A DNA stretch of 64,000 nucleotides from Desmodus rotundus (GCF_022682495.2 NW_026527265.1:1-64000); one strand, 5' to 3'. Counted from the first letter of the stretch, positions 46,204 to 59,693 are shown. Made by a program: numbers and translations. Notes: a model not told the origin generated them from the sequence alone.

Positions 46204-48131
46204 CCTGATATGTCCGGGGTGGGGCCCGTTGCCCCGAGGGAGGCTTCTGGTGGGGCTGCCTGCCCTGAGCCTGCCGGGTCCCGCGTCTTGGCCCGAAACC
46301 GGCCAGCCGCGGCTCTGACAAAAGCCATCTCCTGGGGGCCTCCCCCCTGTCCTTCGCAGTTGGGCGGTCGGGACGGAGGGGTCTGCGCCTTTCCAGCCAC
46401 TTAGCCCAGTGACCCGCAGCCCGGCCCCAGAGTTCCAAGCTCCACGGAGGCAGGGGGCCTCTTATCACGGGAGGCAGGTGTCTCGCGGGGCTCAAGGGAC
46501 GGCGTGGGCACTCTCCAGGCGAGAGAGGGTGCCCGTGCCCCGAGAGAGCCCCGGGGAGAGCCCGAGGCCTGGCCGCAGAGACTGCCATTGCCTCCCCGGG
46601 CTCCTACCATGGGGCCTGGCCCTGCTCGCCCGAGGCCCAGGTTCACCGCAGGTGAATGCCTTTTGCGGACGCCGAGGACAGGAGGCCGCCGATTCCCTCA
46701 CAGAGGTGGGGCTTCGAGCTCTGGGGGACTGAGGTCGCAGCGGTCACACTCCATTTTTGGGTGGTTCCGCACAGACTGGAGGGTTGAAGCGGCTGGGTCC
46801 AAGTCTGCCGCCTTGTGGCAGGGTGGGGGCGTTGCAGGCGAAGCAAGGCTCTTAGCCTCCCAGGCGGGGCACAGGGCCAGACTCCCCACGGGAGAACCGG
46901 TCCGTGGACGAGGGTCCCGCCCGCCCGCCCGCCCGGACCCGCTCCACCTGGCGCGGAGCCGTGGCCGGCTCCTCTTCCCGGCCCCAGGTCCCTAGTTCTT
47001 CCCTGGCACTCTGCCTCGGCGGGGGTGGGAGAGCTGCTGGGAAGTGTGGTCCACGGGAAAACGCGCGGTCCTCTGGGTGGCAGTGAGGGCTTCCCTTAAC
47101 TCTGACACCGGCCCAGGGACCCTGTGAACCTGGCCTGATATCTCAAGGGGTGGGGGGGCACGTTGCCCGGAGGGATGCTCTTGGGGTGGGGCCTGCTTGC
47201 GCCTGCGCGGCCCCGCCTCCTGGCCCGAAACCACCCAGCCGCGGCTCGGACAAAAGCCATCTCCTGGGGGCCTCCCCCCTGTTCTTCCATCCGTAAAGGG
47301 GGACCCCTTTACGGATGGAAGAACAGGGGGATCTTCGCAGTGGTGGGGACGGGACGGAGGGGTCTGCGGGTTTGCCGCCACGTAGGCCAGTTGCTCGCAC
47401 CCCGGCCCCATGTGTCCCGGCTCCATGGAGGAGTTGGGCCGCTTATGGCGGGATGCAGGCGTCCTGCGGGGGTCAAGGGACGGCGTGGGCACTCCCCGGG
47501 CGAGAGAGGGCGCCTGGGACCCGAGAGAGCACCCGGGAAAATGCCCAGCCCTGGCCCCCATGGCTCCAGTGGCCTCCCCAGGCTCCTGCCGCGGGGCCTG
47601 GTCCCGCTCACCTGGGCCCAGGTTCTCCGCAGGTGAATGCCTTTTGCGGACACCAAGGACCACAGGCCGCGGATCCCTTCACGGGGAGGGGGGGGTTCGA
47701 GCTCTGTGGGACCCAGGTCGCATCGCACACGGTCCCTTCTCGCAAAGTTCAGCCCAGACTTTAGAGAGTAGAAGCGTCTCGGTGCAAGTTTACCGCCTCG
47801 GGGCAGGGTGGGGCCGTTTGAGCCGAGAAAGACTCTTAGCCCCCCAGGCAGGTCTCAGGCCCAAGACCCCCCCGCGAGACCCGGTCCCTGGGCGTGGGTC
47901 CGGCCTGCCCGGGCCCCCCCCCCGCCCCCCGCCCCCCCCCCCGCCTGGCCCGGAACCGTGGCCGGCCCCTCTTCCCGGCCCCAGGTCCCTAGTTCTTCCC
48001 CGGCACTCTGCCTCCGGCGGGGTGGGAGACGGGCTGGCAAGTGTGGTCCACGGGAAAAGGATCGGACCTCTGGGTGGCGGGGAGAGCTTCCAGTTCCACG
48101 GGACACGACCCCAGGGACCCTGTGAAGCAGG
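46204..48131 (+). repeat. Unit U25
   Basis: 1,928 bp. Half B from 47134, palindrome 47275. C tract C10/C6/C11. Counterpart of U19. Confidence 0.95.
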
Positions 48132-50044
48132 CCTGATATGTCCGGGGTGGGGCCCGTTGCCCCGAGGGAGGCTTCTGGTGGGGCTGCCTGCCCTGAGCCT
48201 GCCGGGTCCCGCGTCTTGGCCCGAAACCGGCCAGCCGCGGCTCTGACAAAAGCCATCTCCTGGGGGCCTCCCCCCTGTCCTTCGCAGTTGGGCGGTCGGG
48301 ACGGAGGGGTCTGCGCCTTTCCAGCCACTTAGCCCAGTGACCCGCAGCCCGGCCCCAGAGTTCCAAGCTCCACGGAGGCAGGGGGCCTCTTATCACGGGA
48401 GGCAGGTGTCTCGCGGGGCTCAAGGGACGGCGTGGGCACTCTCCAGGCGAGAGAGGGTGCCCGTGCCCCGAGAGAGCCCCGGGGAGAGCCCGAGGCCTGG
48501 CCGCAGAGACTGCCATTGCCTCCCCGGGCTCCTACCATGGGGCCTGGCCCTGCTCGCCCGAGGCCCAGGTTCACCGCCGTTGAATGCCTTTTGCGGACGC
48601 CGAGGACAGGAGGCCGCCGATTCCCTCACAGAGGTGGGGCTTCGAGCTCTGGGGGACTGAGGTCGCAGCGGTCACACTCCATTTTTGGGTGGTTCCGCAC
48701 AGACTGGAGGGTTGAAGCGGCTGGGTCCAAGTCTGCCGCCTTGTGGCAGGGTGGGGGCATTGCAGGCGAAGCAAGGCTCTTAGCCTCCCAGGCGGGGCAC
48801 AGGGCCAGACTCCCCACGGGAGAACCGGTCCGTGGACGAGGGTCCCGCCCGCCCGCCCGCCCGGACCCGCTCCACCTGGCGCGGAGCCTTGGCCGGCTCC
48901 TCTTCCCGGCCCCAGGTCCCTAGTTCTTCCCTGGCACTCTCCCTCGGCGGGGGTGGGAGAGCTGCTGGGAAGTGTGGTCCACGGGAAAACGCGCGGTCCT
49001 CTGGGTGGCAGTGAGGGCTTCCCTTAACTCTGACACCGGCCCAGGGACCCTGTGAACCTGGCCTGATATCTCAAGGGGTGGGGGGGCACGTTGCCCGGAG
49101 GGATGCTCTTGGGGTGGGGCCTGCTTGCGTCTGCGCGGCCCCGCCTCCTGGCCCGAAACCACCCAGCCGCGGCTCGGACAAAAGCCATCTCCTGGGGGCC
49201 TCCCCCCTGTTCTTCCATCCGTAAAGGGGGACCCCTTTACGGATGGAAGAACAGGGGGATCTTCGCAGTGGTGGGGACGGGACGGAGGGGTCTGCGGGTT
49301 TGCCGCCACGTAGGCCAGTTGCTCGCACCCCGGCCCCATGTGTCCCGGCTCCATGGAGGAGTTGGGCCGCTTATGGCGGGATGCAGGCGTCCTGCGGGGG
49401 TCAAGGGACGGCGTGGGCACTCCCCGGGCGAGAGAGGGCGCCTGGGACCCGAGAGAGCACCCGGGAAAATGCCCAGCCCTGGCCCCCATGGCTCCAGTGG
49501 CCTCCCCAGGCTCCTGCCGCGGGGCCTGGTCCCGCTCACCTGGGCCCAGGTTCTCCGCAGGTGAATGCCTTTTGCGGACACCAAGGACCACAGGCCGCGG
49601 ATCCCTTCACGGGGAGGGGGGGGGTTCGAGCTCTGTGGGACCCAGGTCGCATCGCACACGGTCCCTTCTCGCAAAGTTCAGCCCAGACTTTAGAGAGTAG
49701 AAGTGTCTCGGTGCAAGTTTACCGCCTCGGGGCAGGGTGGGGCCGTTTGAGCCGAGAAAGACTCTTAGCCCCCCAGGCAGGTCTCAGGCCCAAGACCCCC
49801 CAGGGAGACCCGGTCCCTGGGCCCGGGTCCAGCCTACCCGGGGCCTCCCCCCCCCACCTGGCCCGGAAACATGGCCGGCCCCTCTTCCCGGCCCCAGGTC
49901 CCTAGTTCTTCCCCGGCACTCTGCCTCCGGCGGGGTGGGAGACGGGCTGGCAAGTGTGGTCCACGGGAAAAGGATCGGACCTCTGGGTGGCGGGGAGAGC
50001 TTCCAGTTCCACGGGACACGACCCCAGGGACCCTGTGAAGCAGG
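48132..50044 (+). repeat. Unit U26 (short allele, S2; starts hexamer 4)
   Basis: 1,913 bp. Half B from 49062, palindrome 49203, short-allele segment 49794-49873. CCGCCGTTGAA at about 48574-48584. Counterpart of U20. Confidence 0.95.
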
Positions 50045-51973
50045 CCTGATATGTCCGGGGTGGGGCCCGTTGCCCCGAGGGAGGCTTCTGGTGGGGCTGC
50101 CTGCCCTGAGCCTGCCGGGTCCCGCGTCTTGGCCCGAAACCGGCCAGCCGCGGCTCTGACAAAAGCCATCTCCTGGGGGCCTCCCCCCTGTCCTTCGCAG
50201 TTGGGCGGTCGGGACGGAGGGGTCTGCGCCTTTCCAGCCACTTAGCCCAGTGACCCGCAGCCCGGCCCCAGAGTTCCAAGCTCCACGGAGGCAGGGGGCC
50301 TCTTATCACGGGAGGCAGGTGTCTCGCGGGGCTCAAGGGACGGCGTGGGCACTCTCCAGGCGAGAGAGGGTGCCCGTGCCCCGAGAGAGCCCCGGGGAGA
50401 GCCCGAGGCCTGGCCGCAGAGACTGCCATTGCCTCCCCGGGCTCCTACCATGGGGCCTGGCCCTGCTCGCCCGAGGCCCAGGTTCACCGCAGGTGAATGC
50501 CTTTTGCGGACGCCGAGGACAGGAGGCCGCCGATTCCCTCACAGAGGTGGGGCTTCGAGCTCTGGGGGACTGAGGTCGCAGCGGTCACACTCCATTTTTG
50601 GGTGGTTCCGCACAGACTGGAGGGTTGAAGCGGCTGGGTCCAAGTCTGCCGCCTTGTGGCAGGGTGGGGGCGTTGCAGGCGAAGCAAGGCTCTTAGCCTC
50701 CCAGGCGGGGCACAGGGCCAGACTCCCCACGGGAGAACCGGTCCGTGGACGAGGGTCCCGCCCGCCCGCCCGCCCGGACCCACTCCACCTGGCGCGGAGC
50801 CGTGGCCGGCTCCTCTTCCCGGGCCCAGGTCCCTAGTTCTTCCCTGGCACTCTGCCTCGGCGGGGGTGGGAGAGCTGCTGGGAAGTGTGGTCCACGGGAA
50901 AACGCGCGGTCCTCTGGGTGGCAGTGAGGGCTTCCCTTAACTCTGACACCGGCCCAGGGACCCTGTGAACCTGGCCTGATATCTCAAGGGGTGGGGGGGC
51001 ACGTTGCCCGGAGGGATGCTCTTGGGGTGGGGCCTGCTTGCGCCTGCGCGGCCCCGCCTCCTGGCCCGAAACCACCCAGCCGCGGCTCGGACAAAAGCCA
51101 TCTCCTGGGGGCCTCCCCCCTGTTCTTCCATCCGTAAAGGGGGACCCCTTTACGGATGGAAGAACAGGGGGATCTTCGCAGTGGTGGGGACGGGACGGAG
51201 GGGTCTGCGGGTTTGCCGCCACGTAGGCCAGTTGCTCGCACCCCGGCCCCATGTGTCCCGGCTCCATGGAGGAGTTGGGCCGCTTATGGCGGGATGCAGG
51301 CGTCCTGCGGGGGTCAAGGGACGGCGTGGGCACTCCCCGGGCGAGAGAGGGCGCCTGGGACCCGAGAGAGCACCCGGGAAAATGCCCAGCCCTGGCCCCC
51401 ATGGCTCCAGTGGCCTCCCCAGGCTCCTGCCGCGGGGCCTGGTCCCGCTCACCTGGGCCCAGGTTCTCCGCAGGTGAATGCCTTTTGCGGACACCAAGGA
51501 CCACAGGCCGCGGATCCCTTCACGGGGAGGGGGGGGTTCGAGCTCTGTGGGACCCAGGTCGCATCGCACACGGTCCCTTCTCGCAAAGTTCAGCCCAGAC
51601 TTTAGAGAGTAGAAGCGTCTCGGTGCAAGTTTACCGCCTCGGGGCAGGGTGGGGCCGTTTGAGCCGAGAAAGACTCTTAGCCCCCCAGGCAGGTCTCAGG
51701 CCCAAGACCCCCCCGCGAGACCCGGTCCCTGGGCGTGGGTCCGGCCTGCCCGGGCCCCCCCCCCGCCCCCCGCCCCCCCCCCCCGCCTGGCCCGGAACCG
51801 TGGCCGGCCCCTCTTCCCGGCCCCAGGTCCCTAGTTCTTCCCCGGCACTCTGCCTCCGGCGGGGTGGGAGACGGGCTGGCAAGTGTGGTCCACGGGAAAA
51901 GGATCGGACCTCTGGGTGGCGGGGAGAGCTTCCAGTTCCACGGGACACGACCCCAGGGACCCTGTGAAGCAGG
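50045..51973 (+). repeat. Unit U27
   Basis: Half B from 50975, palindrome 51116. C tract C10/C6/C12. GGGCCCAGG variant, A at 50782. Counterpart of U21. Confidence 0.95.
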
Positions 51974-53902
51974 CCTGATATGTCCGGGGTGGGGCCCGTT
52001 GCCCCGAGGGAGGCTTCTGGTGGGGCTGCCTGCCCTGAGCCTGCCGGGTCCCGCGTCTTGGCCCGAAACCGGCCAGCCGCGGCTCTGACAAAAGCCATCT
52101 CCTGGGGGCCTCCCCCCTGTCCTTCGCAGTTGGGCGGTCGGGACGGAGGGGTCTGCGCCTATCCAGCCACTTAGCCCAGTGACCCGCAGCCCGGCCCCAG
52201 AGTTCCAAGCTCCACGGAGGCAGGGGGCCTCTTATCACGGGAGGCAGGTGTCTCGCGGGGCTCAAGGGACGGCGTGGGCACTCTCCAGGCGAGAGAGGGT
52301 GCCCGTGCCCCGAGAGAGCCCCGGGGAGAGCCCGAGGCCTGGCCGCAGAGACTGCCATTGCCTCCCCGGGCTCCTACCATGGGGCCTGGCCCTGCTCGCC
52401 CGAGGCCCAGGTTCACCGCAGGTGAATGCCTTTTGCGGACGCCGAGGACAGGAGGCCGCCGATTCCCTCACAGAGGTGGGGCTTCGAGCTCTGGGGGACT
52501 GAGGTCGCAGCGGTCACACTCCATTTTTGGGTGGTTCCGCACAGACTGGAGGGTTGAAGCGGCTGGGTCCAAGTCTGCCGCCTTGTGGCAGGGTGGGGGC
52601 GTTGCAGGCGAAGCAAGGCTCTTAGCCTCCCAGGCGGGGCACAGGGCCAGACTCCCCACGGGAGAACCGGTCCGTGGACGAGGGTCCCGCCCGCCCGCCC
52701 GCCCGGACCCGCTCCACCTGGCGCGGAGCCGTGGCCGGCTCCTCTTCCCGGGCCCAGGTCCCTAGTTCTTCCCTGGCACTCTGCCTCGGCGGGGGTGGGA
52801 GAGCTGCTGGGAAGTGTGGTCCACGGGAAAACGCGCGGTCCTCTGGGTGGCAGTGAGGGCTTCCCTTAACTCTGACACCGGCCCAGGGACCCTGTGAACC
52901 TGGCCTGATATCTCAAGGGGTGGGGGGGCACGTTGCCCGGAGGGATGCTCTTGGGGTGGGGCCTGCTTGCGCCTGCGCGGCCCCGCCTCCTGGCCCGAAA
53001 CCACCCAGCCGCGGCTCGGACAAAAGCCATCTCCTGGGGGCCTCCCCCCTGTTCTTCCATCCGTAAAGGGGGACCCCTTTACGGATGGAAGAACAGGGGG
53101 ATCTTCGCAGTGGTGGGGACGGGACGGAGGGGTCTGCGGGTTTGCCGCCACGTAGGCCAGTTGCTCGCACCCCGGCCCCATGTGTCCCGGCTCCATGGAG
53201 GAGTTGGGCCGCTTATGGCGGGATGCAGGCGTCCTGCGGGGGTCAAGGGACGGCGTGGGCACTCCCCGGGCGAGAGAGGGCGCCTGGGACCCGAGAGAGC
53301 ACCCGGGAAAATGCCCAGCCCTGGCCCCCATGGCTCCAGTGGCCTCCCCAGGCTCCTGCCGCGGGGCCTGGTCCCGCTCACCTGGGCCCAGGTTCTCCGC
53401 AGGTGAATGCCTTTTGCGGACACCAAGGACCACAGGCCGCGGATCCCTTCACGGGGAGGGGGGGGTTCGAGCTCTGTGGGACCCAGGTCGCATCGCACAC
53501 GGTCCCTTCTCGCAAAGTTCAGCCCAGACTTTAGAGAGTAGAAGCGTCTCGGTGCAAGTTTACCGCCTCGGGGCAGGGTGGGGCCGTTTGAGCCGAGAAA
53601 GACTCTTAGCCCCCCAGGCAGGTCTCAGGCCCAAGACCCCCCCGCGAGACCCGGTCCCTGGGCGTGGGTCCGGCCTGCCCGGGCCCCCCCCCCGCCCCCC
53701 GCCCCCCCCCCCCGCCTGGCCCGGAACCGTGGCCGGCCCCTCTTCCCGGCCCCAGGTCCCTAGTTCTTCCCCGGCACTCTGCCTCCGGCGGGGTGGGAGA
53801 CGGGCTGGCAAGTGTGGTCCACGGGAAAAGGATCGGACCTCTGGGTGGCGGGGAGAGCTTCCAGTTCCACGGGACACGACCCCAGGGACCCTGTGAAGCA
53901 GG
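51974..53902 (+). repeat. Unit U28
   Basis: Half B from 52904, palindrome 53045. C tract C10/C6/C12. A at 52161 (GCGCCTATCC), shared with U22 and U33. It is the clean counterpart of U22 and lacks all of that unit's indels. Confidence 0.95.
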
Positions 53903-55833
53903 CCTGATATGTCCGGGGTGGGGCCCGTTGCCCCGAGGGAGGCTTCTGGTGGGGCTGCCTGCCCTGAGCCTGCCGGGTCCCGCGTCTTGGCCCGAAACCG
54001 GCCAGCCGCGGCTCTGACAAAAGCCATCTCCTGGGGGCCTCCCCCCTGTCCTTCGCAGTTGGGCGGTCGGGACGGAGGGGTCTGCGCCTTTCCAGCCACT
54101 TAGCCCAGTGACCCGCAGCCCGGCCCCAGAGTTCCAAGCTCCACGGAGGCAGGGGGCCTCTTATCACGGGAGGCAGGTGTCTCGCGGGGCTCAAGGGACG
54201 GCGTGGGCACTCTCCAGGCGAGAGAGGGTGCCCGTGCCCCGAGAGAGCCCCGGGGAGAGCCCGAGGCCTGGCCGCAGAGACTGCCATTGCCTCCCCGGGC
54301 TCCTACCATGGGGCCTGGCCCTGCTCGCCCGAGGCCCAGGTTCACCGCAGGTGAATGCCTTTTGCGGACGCCGAGGACAGGAGGCCGCCGATTCCCTCAC
54401 AGAGGTGTGGCTTCGAGCTCTGGGGGACTGAGGTCGCAGCGGTCACACTCCATTTTTGGGTGGTTCCGCACAGACTGGAGGGTTGAAGCGGCTGGGTCCA
54501 AGTCTGCCGCCTTGTGGCAGGGTGGGGGCGTTGCAGGCGAAGCAAGGCTCTTAGCCTCCCAGGCGGGGCACAGGGCCAGACTCCCCACGGGAGAACCGGT
54601 CCGTGGACGAGGGTCCCGCCCGCCCGCCCGCCCGGACCCGCTCCACCTGGCGCGGAGCCGTGGCCGGCTCCTCTTCCCGGGCCCAGGTCCCTAGTTCTTC
54701 CCTGGCACTCTGCCTCGGCGGGGGTGGGAGAGCTGCTGGGAAGTGTGGTCCACGGGAAAACGCGCGGTCCTCTGGGTGGCAGTGAGGGCTTCCCTTAACT
54801 CTGACACCGGCCCAGGGACCCTGTGAACCTGGCCTGATATCTCAAGGGGTGGGGGGGCACGTTGCCCGGAGGGATGCTCTTGGGGTGGGGCCTGCTTGCG
54901 CCTGCGCGGCCCCGCCTCCTGGCCCGAAACCACCCAGCCGCGGCTCGGACAAAAGCCATCTCCTGGGGGCCTCCCCCCTGTTCTTCCATCCGTAAAGGGG
55001 GACCCCTTTACGGATGGAAGAACAGGGGGATCTTCGCAGTGGTGGGGACGGGACGGAGGGGTCTGCGGGTTTGCCGCCACGTAGGCCAGTTGCTCGCACC
55101 CCGGCCCCATGTGTCCCGGCTCCATGGAGGAGTTGGGCCGCTTATGGCGGGATGCAGGCGTCCTGCGGGGGTCAAGGGACGGCGTGGGCACTCCCCGGGC
55201 GAGAGAGGGCGCCTGGGACCCGAGAGAGCACCCGGGAAAATGCCCAGCCCTGGCCCCCATGGCTCCAGTGGCCTCCCCAGGCTCCTGCCGCGGGGCCTGG
55301 TCCCGCTCACCTGGGCCCAGGTTCTCCGCAGGTGAATGCCTTTTGCGGACACCAAGGACCACAGGCCGCGGATCCCTTCACGGGGAGGGGGGGGGTTCGA
55401 GCTCTGTGGGACCCAGGTCGCATCGCACACGGTCCCTTCTCGCAAAGTTCAGCCCAGACTTTAGAGAGTAGAAGCGTCTCGGTGCAAGTTTACCGCCTCG
55501 GGGCAGGGTGGGGCCGTTTGAGCCGAGAAAGACTCTTAGCCCCCCAGGCAGGTCTCAGGCCCAAGACCCCCCCGCGAGACCCGGTCCCTGGGCGTGGGTC
55601 CGGCCTGCCCGGGCCCCCCCCCCGCCCCCCGCCCCCCCCCCCCCGCCTGGCCCGGAACCGTGGCCGGCCCCTCTTCCCGGCCCCAGGTCCCTAGTTCTTC
55701 CCCGGCACTCTGCCTCCGGCGGGGTGGGAGACGGGCTGGCAAGTGTGGTCCACGGGAAAAGGATCGGACCTCTGGGTGGCGGGGAGAGCTTCCAGTTCCA
55801 CGGGACACGACCCCAGGGACCCTGTGAAGCAGG
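53903..55833 (+). repeat. Unit U29
   Basis: Half B from 54833, palindrome 54974. C tract C10/C6/C13. T at 54408 and GGGCCCAGG variant. 9-G run in half B, as in U11. Confidence 0.95.
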
Positions 55834-57764
55834 CCTGATATGTCTGGGGTGGGGCCCGTTGCCCCGAGGGAGGCTTCTGGTGGGGCTGCCTGCCCTGAGC
55901 CTGCCGGGTCCCGCGTCTTGGCCCGAAACCGGCCAGCCGCGGCTCTGACAAAAGCCATCTCCTGGGGGCCTCCCCCCTGTCCTTCGCAGTTGGGCGGTCG
56001 GGACGGAGGGGTCTGCGCCTTTCCAGCCACTTAGCCCAGTGACCCGCAGCCCGGCCCCAGAGTTCCAAGCTCCACGGAGGCAGGGGGCCTCTTATCACGG
56101 GAGGCAGGTGTCTCGCGGGGCTCAAGGGACGGCGTGGGCACTCTCCAGGCGAGAGAGGGTGCCCGTGCCCCGAGAGAGCCCCGGGGAGAGCCCGAGGCCT
56201 GGCCGCAGAGACTGCCATTGCCTCCCCGGGCTCCTACCATGGGGCCTGGCCCTGCTCGCCCGAGGCCCAGGTTCACCGCAGGTGAATGCCTTTTGCGGAC
56301 GCCGAGGACAGGAGGCCGCCGATTCCCTCACAGAGGTGGGGCTTCGAGCTCTGGGGGACTGAGGTCGCAGCGGTCACACTCCATTTTTGGGTGGTTCCGC
56401 ACAGACTGGAGGGTTGAAGCGGCTGGGTCCAAGTCTGCCGCCTTGTGGCAGGGTGGGGGCGTTGCAGGCGAAGCAAGGCTCTTAGCCTCCCAGGCGGGGC
56501 ACAGGGCCAGACTCCCCACGGGAGAACCGGTCCGTGGACGAGGGTCCCGCCCGCCCGCCCGCCCGGACCCGCTCCACCTGGCGCGGAGCCGTGGCCGGCT
56601 CCTCTTCCCGGCCCCAGGTCCCTAGTTCTTCCCTGGCACTCTGCCTCGGCGGGGGTGGGAGAGCTGCTGGGAAGTGTGGTCCACGGGAAAACGCGCGGTC
56701 CTCTGGGTGGCAGTGAGGGCTTCCCTTAACTCTGACACCGGCCCAGGGACCCTGTGAACCTGGCCTGATATCTCAAGGGGTGGGGGGGCACGTTGCCCGG
56801 AGGGATGCTCTTGGGGTGGGGCCTGCTTGCGCCTGCGCGGCCCCGCCTCCTGGCCCGAAACCACCCAGCCGCGGCTCGGACAAAAGCCATCTCCTGGGGG
56901 CCTCCCCCCTGTTCTTCCATCCGTAAAGGGGGACCCCTTTACGGATGGAAGAACAGGGGGATCTTCGCAGTGGTGGGGACGGGACGGAGGGGTCTGCGGG
57001 TTTGCCGCCACGTAGGCCAGTTGCTCGCACCCCGGCCCCATGTGTCCCGGCTCCATGGAGGAGTTGGGCCGCTTATGGCGGGATGCAGGCGTCCTGCGGG
57101 GGTCAAGGGACGGCGTGGGCACTCCCCGGGCGAGAGAGGGCGCCTGGGACCCGAGAGAGCACCCGGGAAAATGCCCAGCCCTGGCCCCCATGGCTCCAGT
57201 GGCCTCCCCAGGCTCCTGCCGCGGGGCCTGGTCCCGCTCACCTGGGCCCAGGTTCTCCGCAGGTGAATGCCTTTTGCGGACACCAAGGACCACAGGCCGC
57301 GGATCCCTTCACGGGGAGGGGGGGGTTCGAGCTCTGTGGGACCCAGGTCGCATCGCACACGGTCCCTTCTCGCAAAGTTCAGCCCAGACTTTAGAGAGTA
57401 GAAGCGTCTCGGTGCAAGTTTACCGCCTCGGGGCAGGGTGGGGCCGTTTGAGCCGAGAAAGACTCTTAGCCCCCCAGGCAGGTCTCAGGCCCAAGACCCC
57501 CCCGCGAGACCCGGTCCCTGGGCGTGGGTCCGGCCTGCCCGGGCCCCCCCCCCCCGCCCCCCGCCCCCCCCCCCCGCCTGGCCCGGAACCGTGGCCGGCC
57601 CCTCTTCCCGGCCCCAGGTCCCTAGTTCTTCCCCGGCACTCTGCCTCCGGCGGGGTGGGAGACGGGCTGGCAAGTGTGGTCCACGGGAAAAGGATCGGAC
57701 CTCTGGGTGGCGGGGAGAGCTTCCAGTTCCACGGGACACGACCCCAGGGACCCTGTGAAGCAGG
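55834..57764 (+). repeat. Unit U30
   Basis: Half B from 56764, palindrome 56905. C tract C12/C6/C12. T at 55845. Counterpart of U12, 18 units upstream. Confidence 0.95.
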
Positions 57765-59693
57765 CCTGATATGTCCGGGGTGGGGCCCGTTGCCCCGAGG
57801 GAGGCTTCTGGTGGGGCTGCCTGCCCTGAGCCTGCCGGGTCCCGCGTCTTGGCCCGAAACCGGCCAGCCGCGGCTCTGACAAAAGCCATCTCCTGGGGGC
57901 CTCCCCCCTGTCCTTCGCAGTTGGGCGGTCGGGACGGAGGGGTCTGCGCCTTTCCAGCCACTTAGCCCAGTGACCCGCAGCCCGGCCCCAGAGTTCCAAG
58001 CTCCACGGAGGCAGGGGGCCTCTTATCACGGGAGGCAGGTGTCTCGCGGGGCTCAAGGGACGGCGTGGGCACTCTCCAGGCGAGAGAGGGTGCCCGTGCC
58101 CCGAGAGAGCCCCGGGGAGAGCCCGAGGCCTGGCCGCAGAGACTGCCATTGCCTCCCCGGGCTCCTACCATGGGGCCTGGCCCTGCTCGCCCGAGGCCCA
58201 GGTTCACCGCAGGTGAATGCCTTTTGCGGACGCCGAGGACAGGAGGCCGCCGATTCCCTCACAGAGGTGGGGCTTCGAGCTCTGGGGGACTGAGGTCGCA
58301 GCGGTCACACTCCATTTTTGGGTGGTTCCGCACAGACTGGAGGGTTGAAGCGGCTGGGTCCAAGTCTGCCGCCTTGTGGCAGGGTGGGGGCGTTGCAGGC
58401 GAAGCAAGGCTCTTAGCCTCCCAGGCGGGGCACAGGGCCAGACTCCCCACGGGAGAACCGGTCCGTGGACGAGGGTCCCGCCCGCCCGCCCGCCCGGACC
58501 CGCTCCACCTGGCGCGGAGCCGTGGCCGGCTCCTCTTCCCGGCCCCAGGTCCCTAGTTCTTCCCTGGCACTCTGCCTCGGCGGGGTGGGAGAGCTGCTGG
58601 GAAGTGTGGTCCACGGGAAAACGCGCGGTCCTCTGGGTGGCAGTGAGGGCTTCCCTTAACTCTGACACCGGCCCAGGGACCCTGTGAACCTGGCCTGATA
58701 TCTCAAGGGGTGGGGGGGCACGTTGCCCGGAGGGATGCTCTTGGGGTGGGGCCTGCTTGCGCCTGCGCGGCCCCGCCTCCTGGCCCGAAACCACCCAGCC
58801 GCGGCTCGGACAAAAGCCATCTCCTGGGGGCCTCCCCCCTGTTCTTCCATCCGTAAAGGGGGACCCCTTTACGGATGGAAGAACAGGGGGATCTTCGCAG
58901 TGGTGGGGACGGGACGGAGGGGTCTGCGGGTTTGCCGCCACGTAGGCCAGTTGCTCGCACCCCGGCCCCATGTGTCCCGGCTCCATGGAGGAGTTGGGCC
59001 GCTTATGGCGGGATGCAGGCGTCCTGCGGGGGTCAAGGGACGGCGTGGGCACTCCCCGGGCGAGAGAGGGCGCCTGGGACCCGAGAGAGCACCCGGGAAA
59101 ATGCCCAGCCCTGGCCCCCATGGCTCCAGTGGCCTCCCCAGGCTCCTGCCGCGGGGCCTGGTCCCGCTCACCTGGGCCCAGGTTCTCCGCAGGTGAATGC
59201 CTTTTGCGGACACCAAGGACCACAGGCCGCGGATCCCTTCACGGGGAGGGGGGGGTTCGAGCTCTGTGGGACCCAGGTCGCATCGCACACGGTCCCTTCT
59301 CGCAAAGTTCAGCCCAGACTTTAGAGAGTAGAAGCGTCTCGGTGCAAGTTTACCGCCTCGGGGCAGGGTGGGGCCGTTTGAGCCGAGAAAGACTCTTAGC
59401 CCCCCAGGCAGGTCTCAGGCCCAAGACCCCCCCGCGAGACCCGGTCCCTGGGCGTGGGTCCGGCCTGCCCGGGCCCCCCCCCCCGCCCCCCGCCCCCCCC
59501 CCCCGCCTGGCCCGGAACCGTGGCCGGCCCCTCTTCCCGGCCCCAGGTCCCTAGTTCTTCCCCGGCACTCTGCCTCCGGCGGGGTGGGAGACGGGCTGGC
59601 AAGTGTGGTCCACGGGAAAAGGATCGGACCTCTGGGTGGCGGGGAGAGCTTCCAGTTCCACGGGACACGACCCCAGGGACCCTGTGAAGCAGG
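57765..59693 (+). repeat. Unit U31
   Basis: Half B from 58694, palindrome 58835. C tract C11/C6/C12. One G missing in CGGCGGGGTGGG, as in U5 and U15. Confidence 0.95.

Larger units (their letters stand above)
36569..48131 (+). repeat. Hexamer-of-dimers copy 3 (U20-U25)
   Basis: 11,563 bp. Marker order matches copy 4 at positions 1-4. Positions 5-6 match U18-U19 instead, because the recent six-unit duplication has a different phase. Confidence 0.8.
44274..55833 (+). repeat. Six-unit block, downstream copy of a recent duplication
   Basis: Adjacent and same-orientation partner of the block at 32711-44273, with equal unit lengths for five of six units. The differences noticed are the U22 indels and the last half B. 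Direction of copying is not known. Confidence 0.85.
48132..59693 (+). repeat. Hexamer-of-dimers copy 4 (U26-U31)
   Basis: 11,562 bp. Positions 1-4 match copy 3; position 5 (U30) matches copy 1 (U12). The periodic order stops after this copy. Confidence 0.8.
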
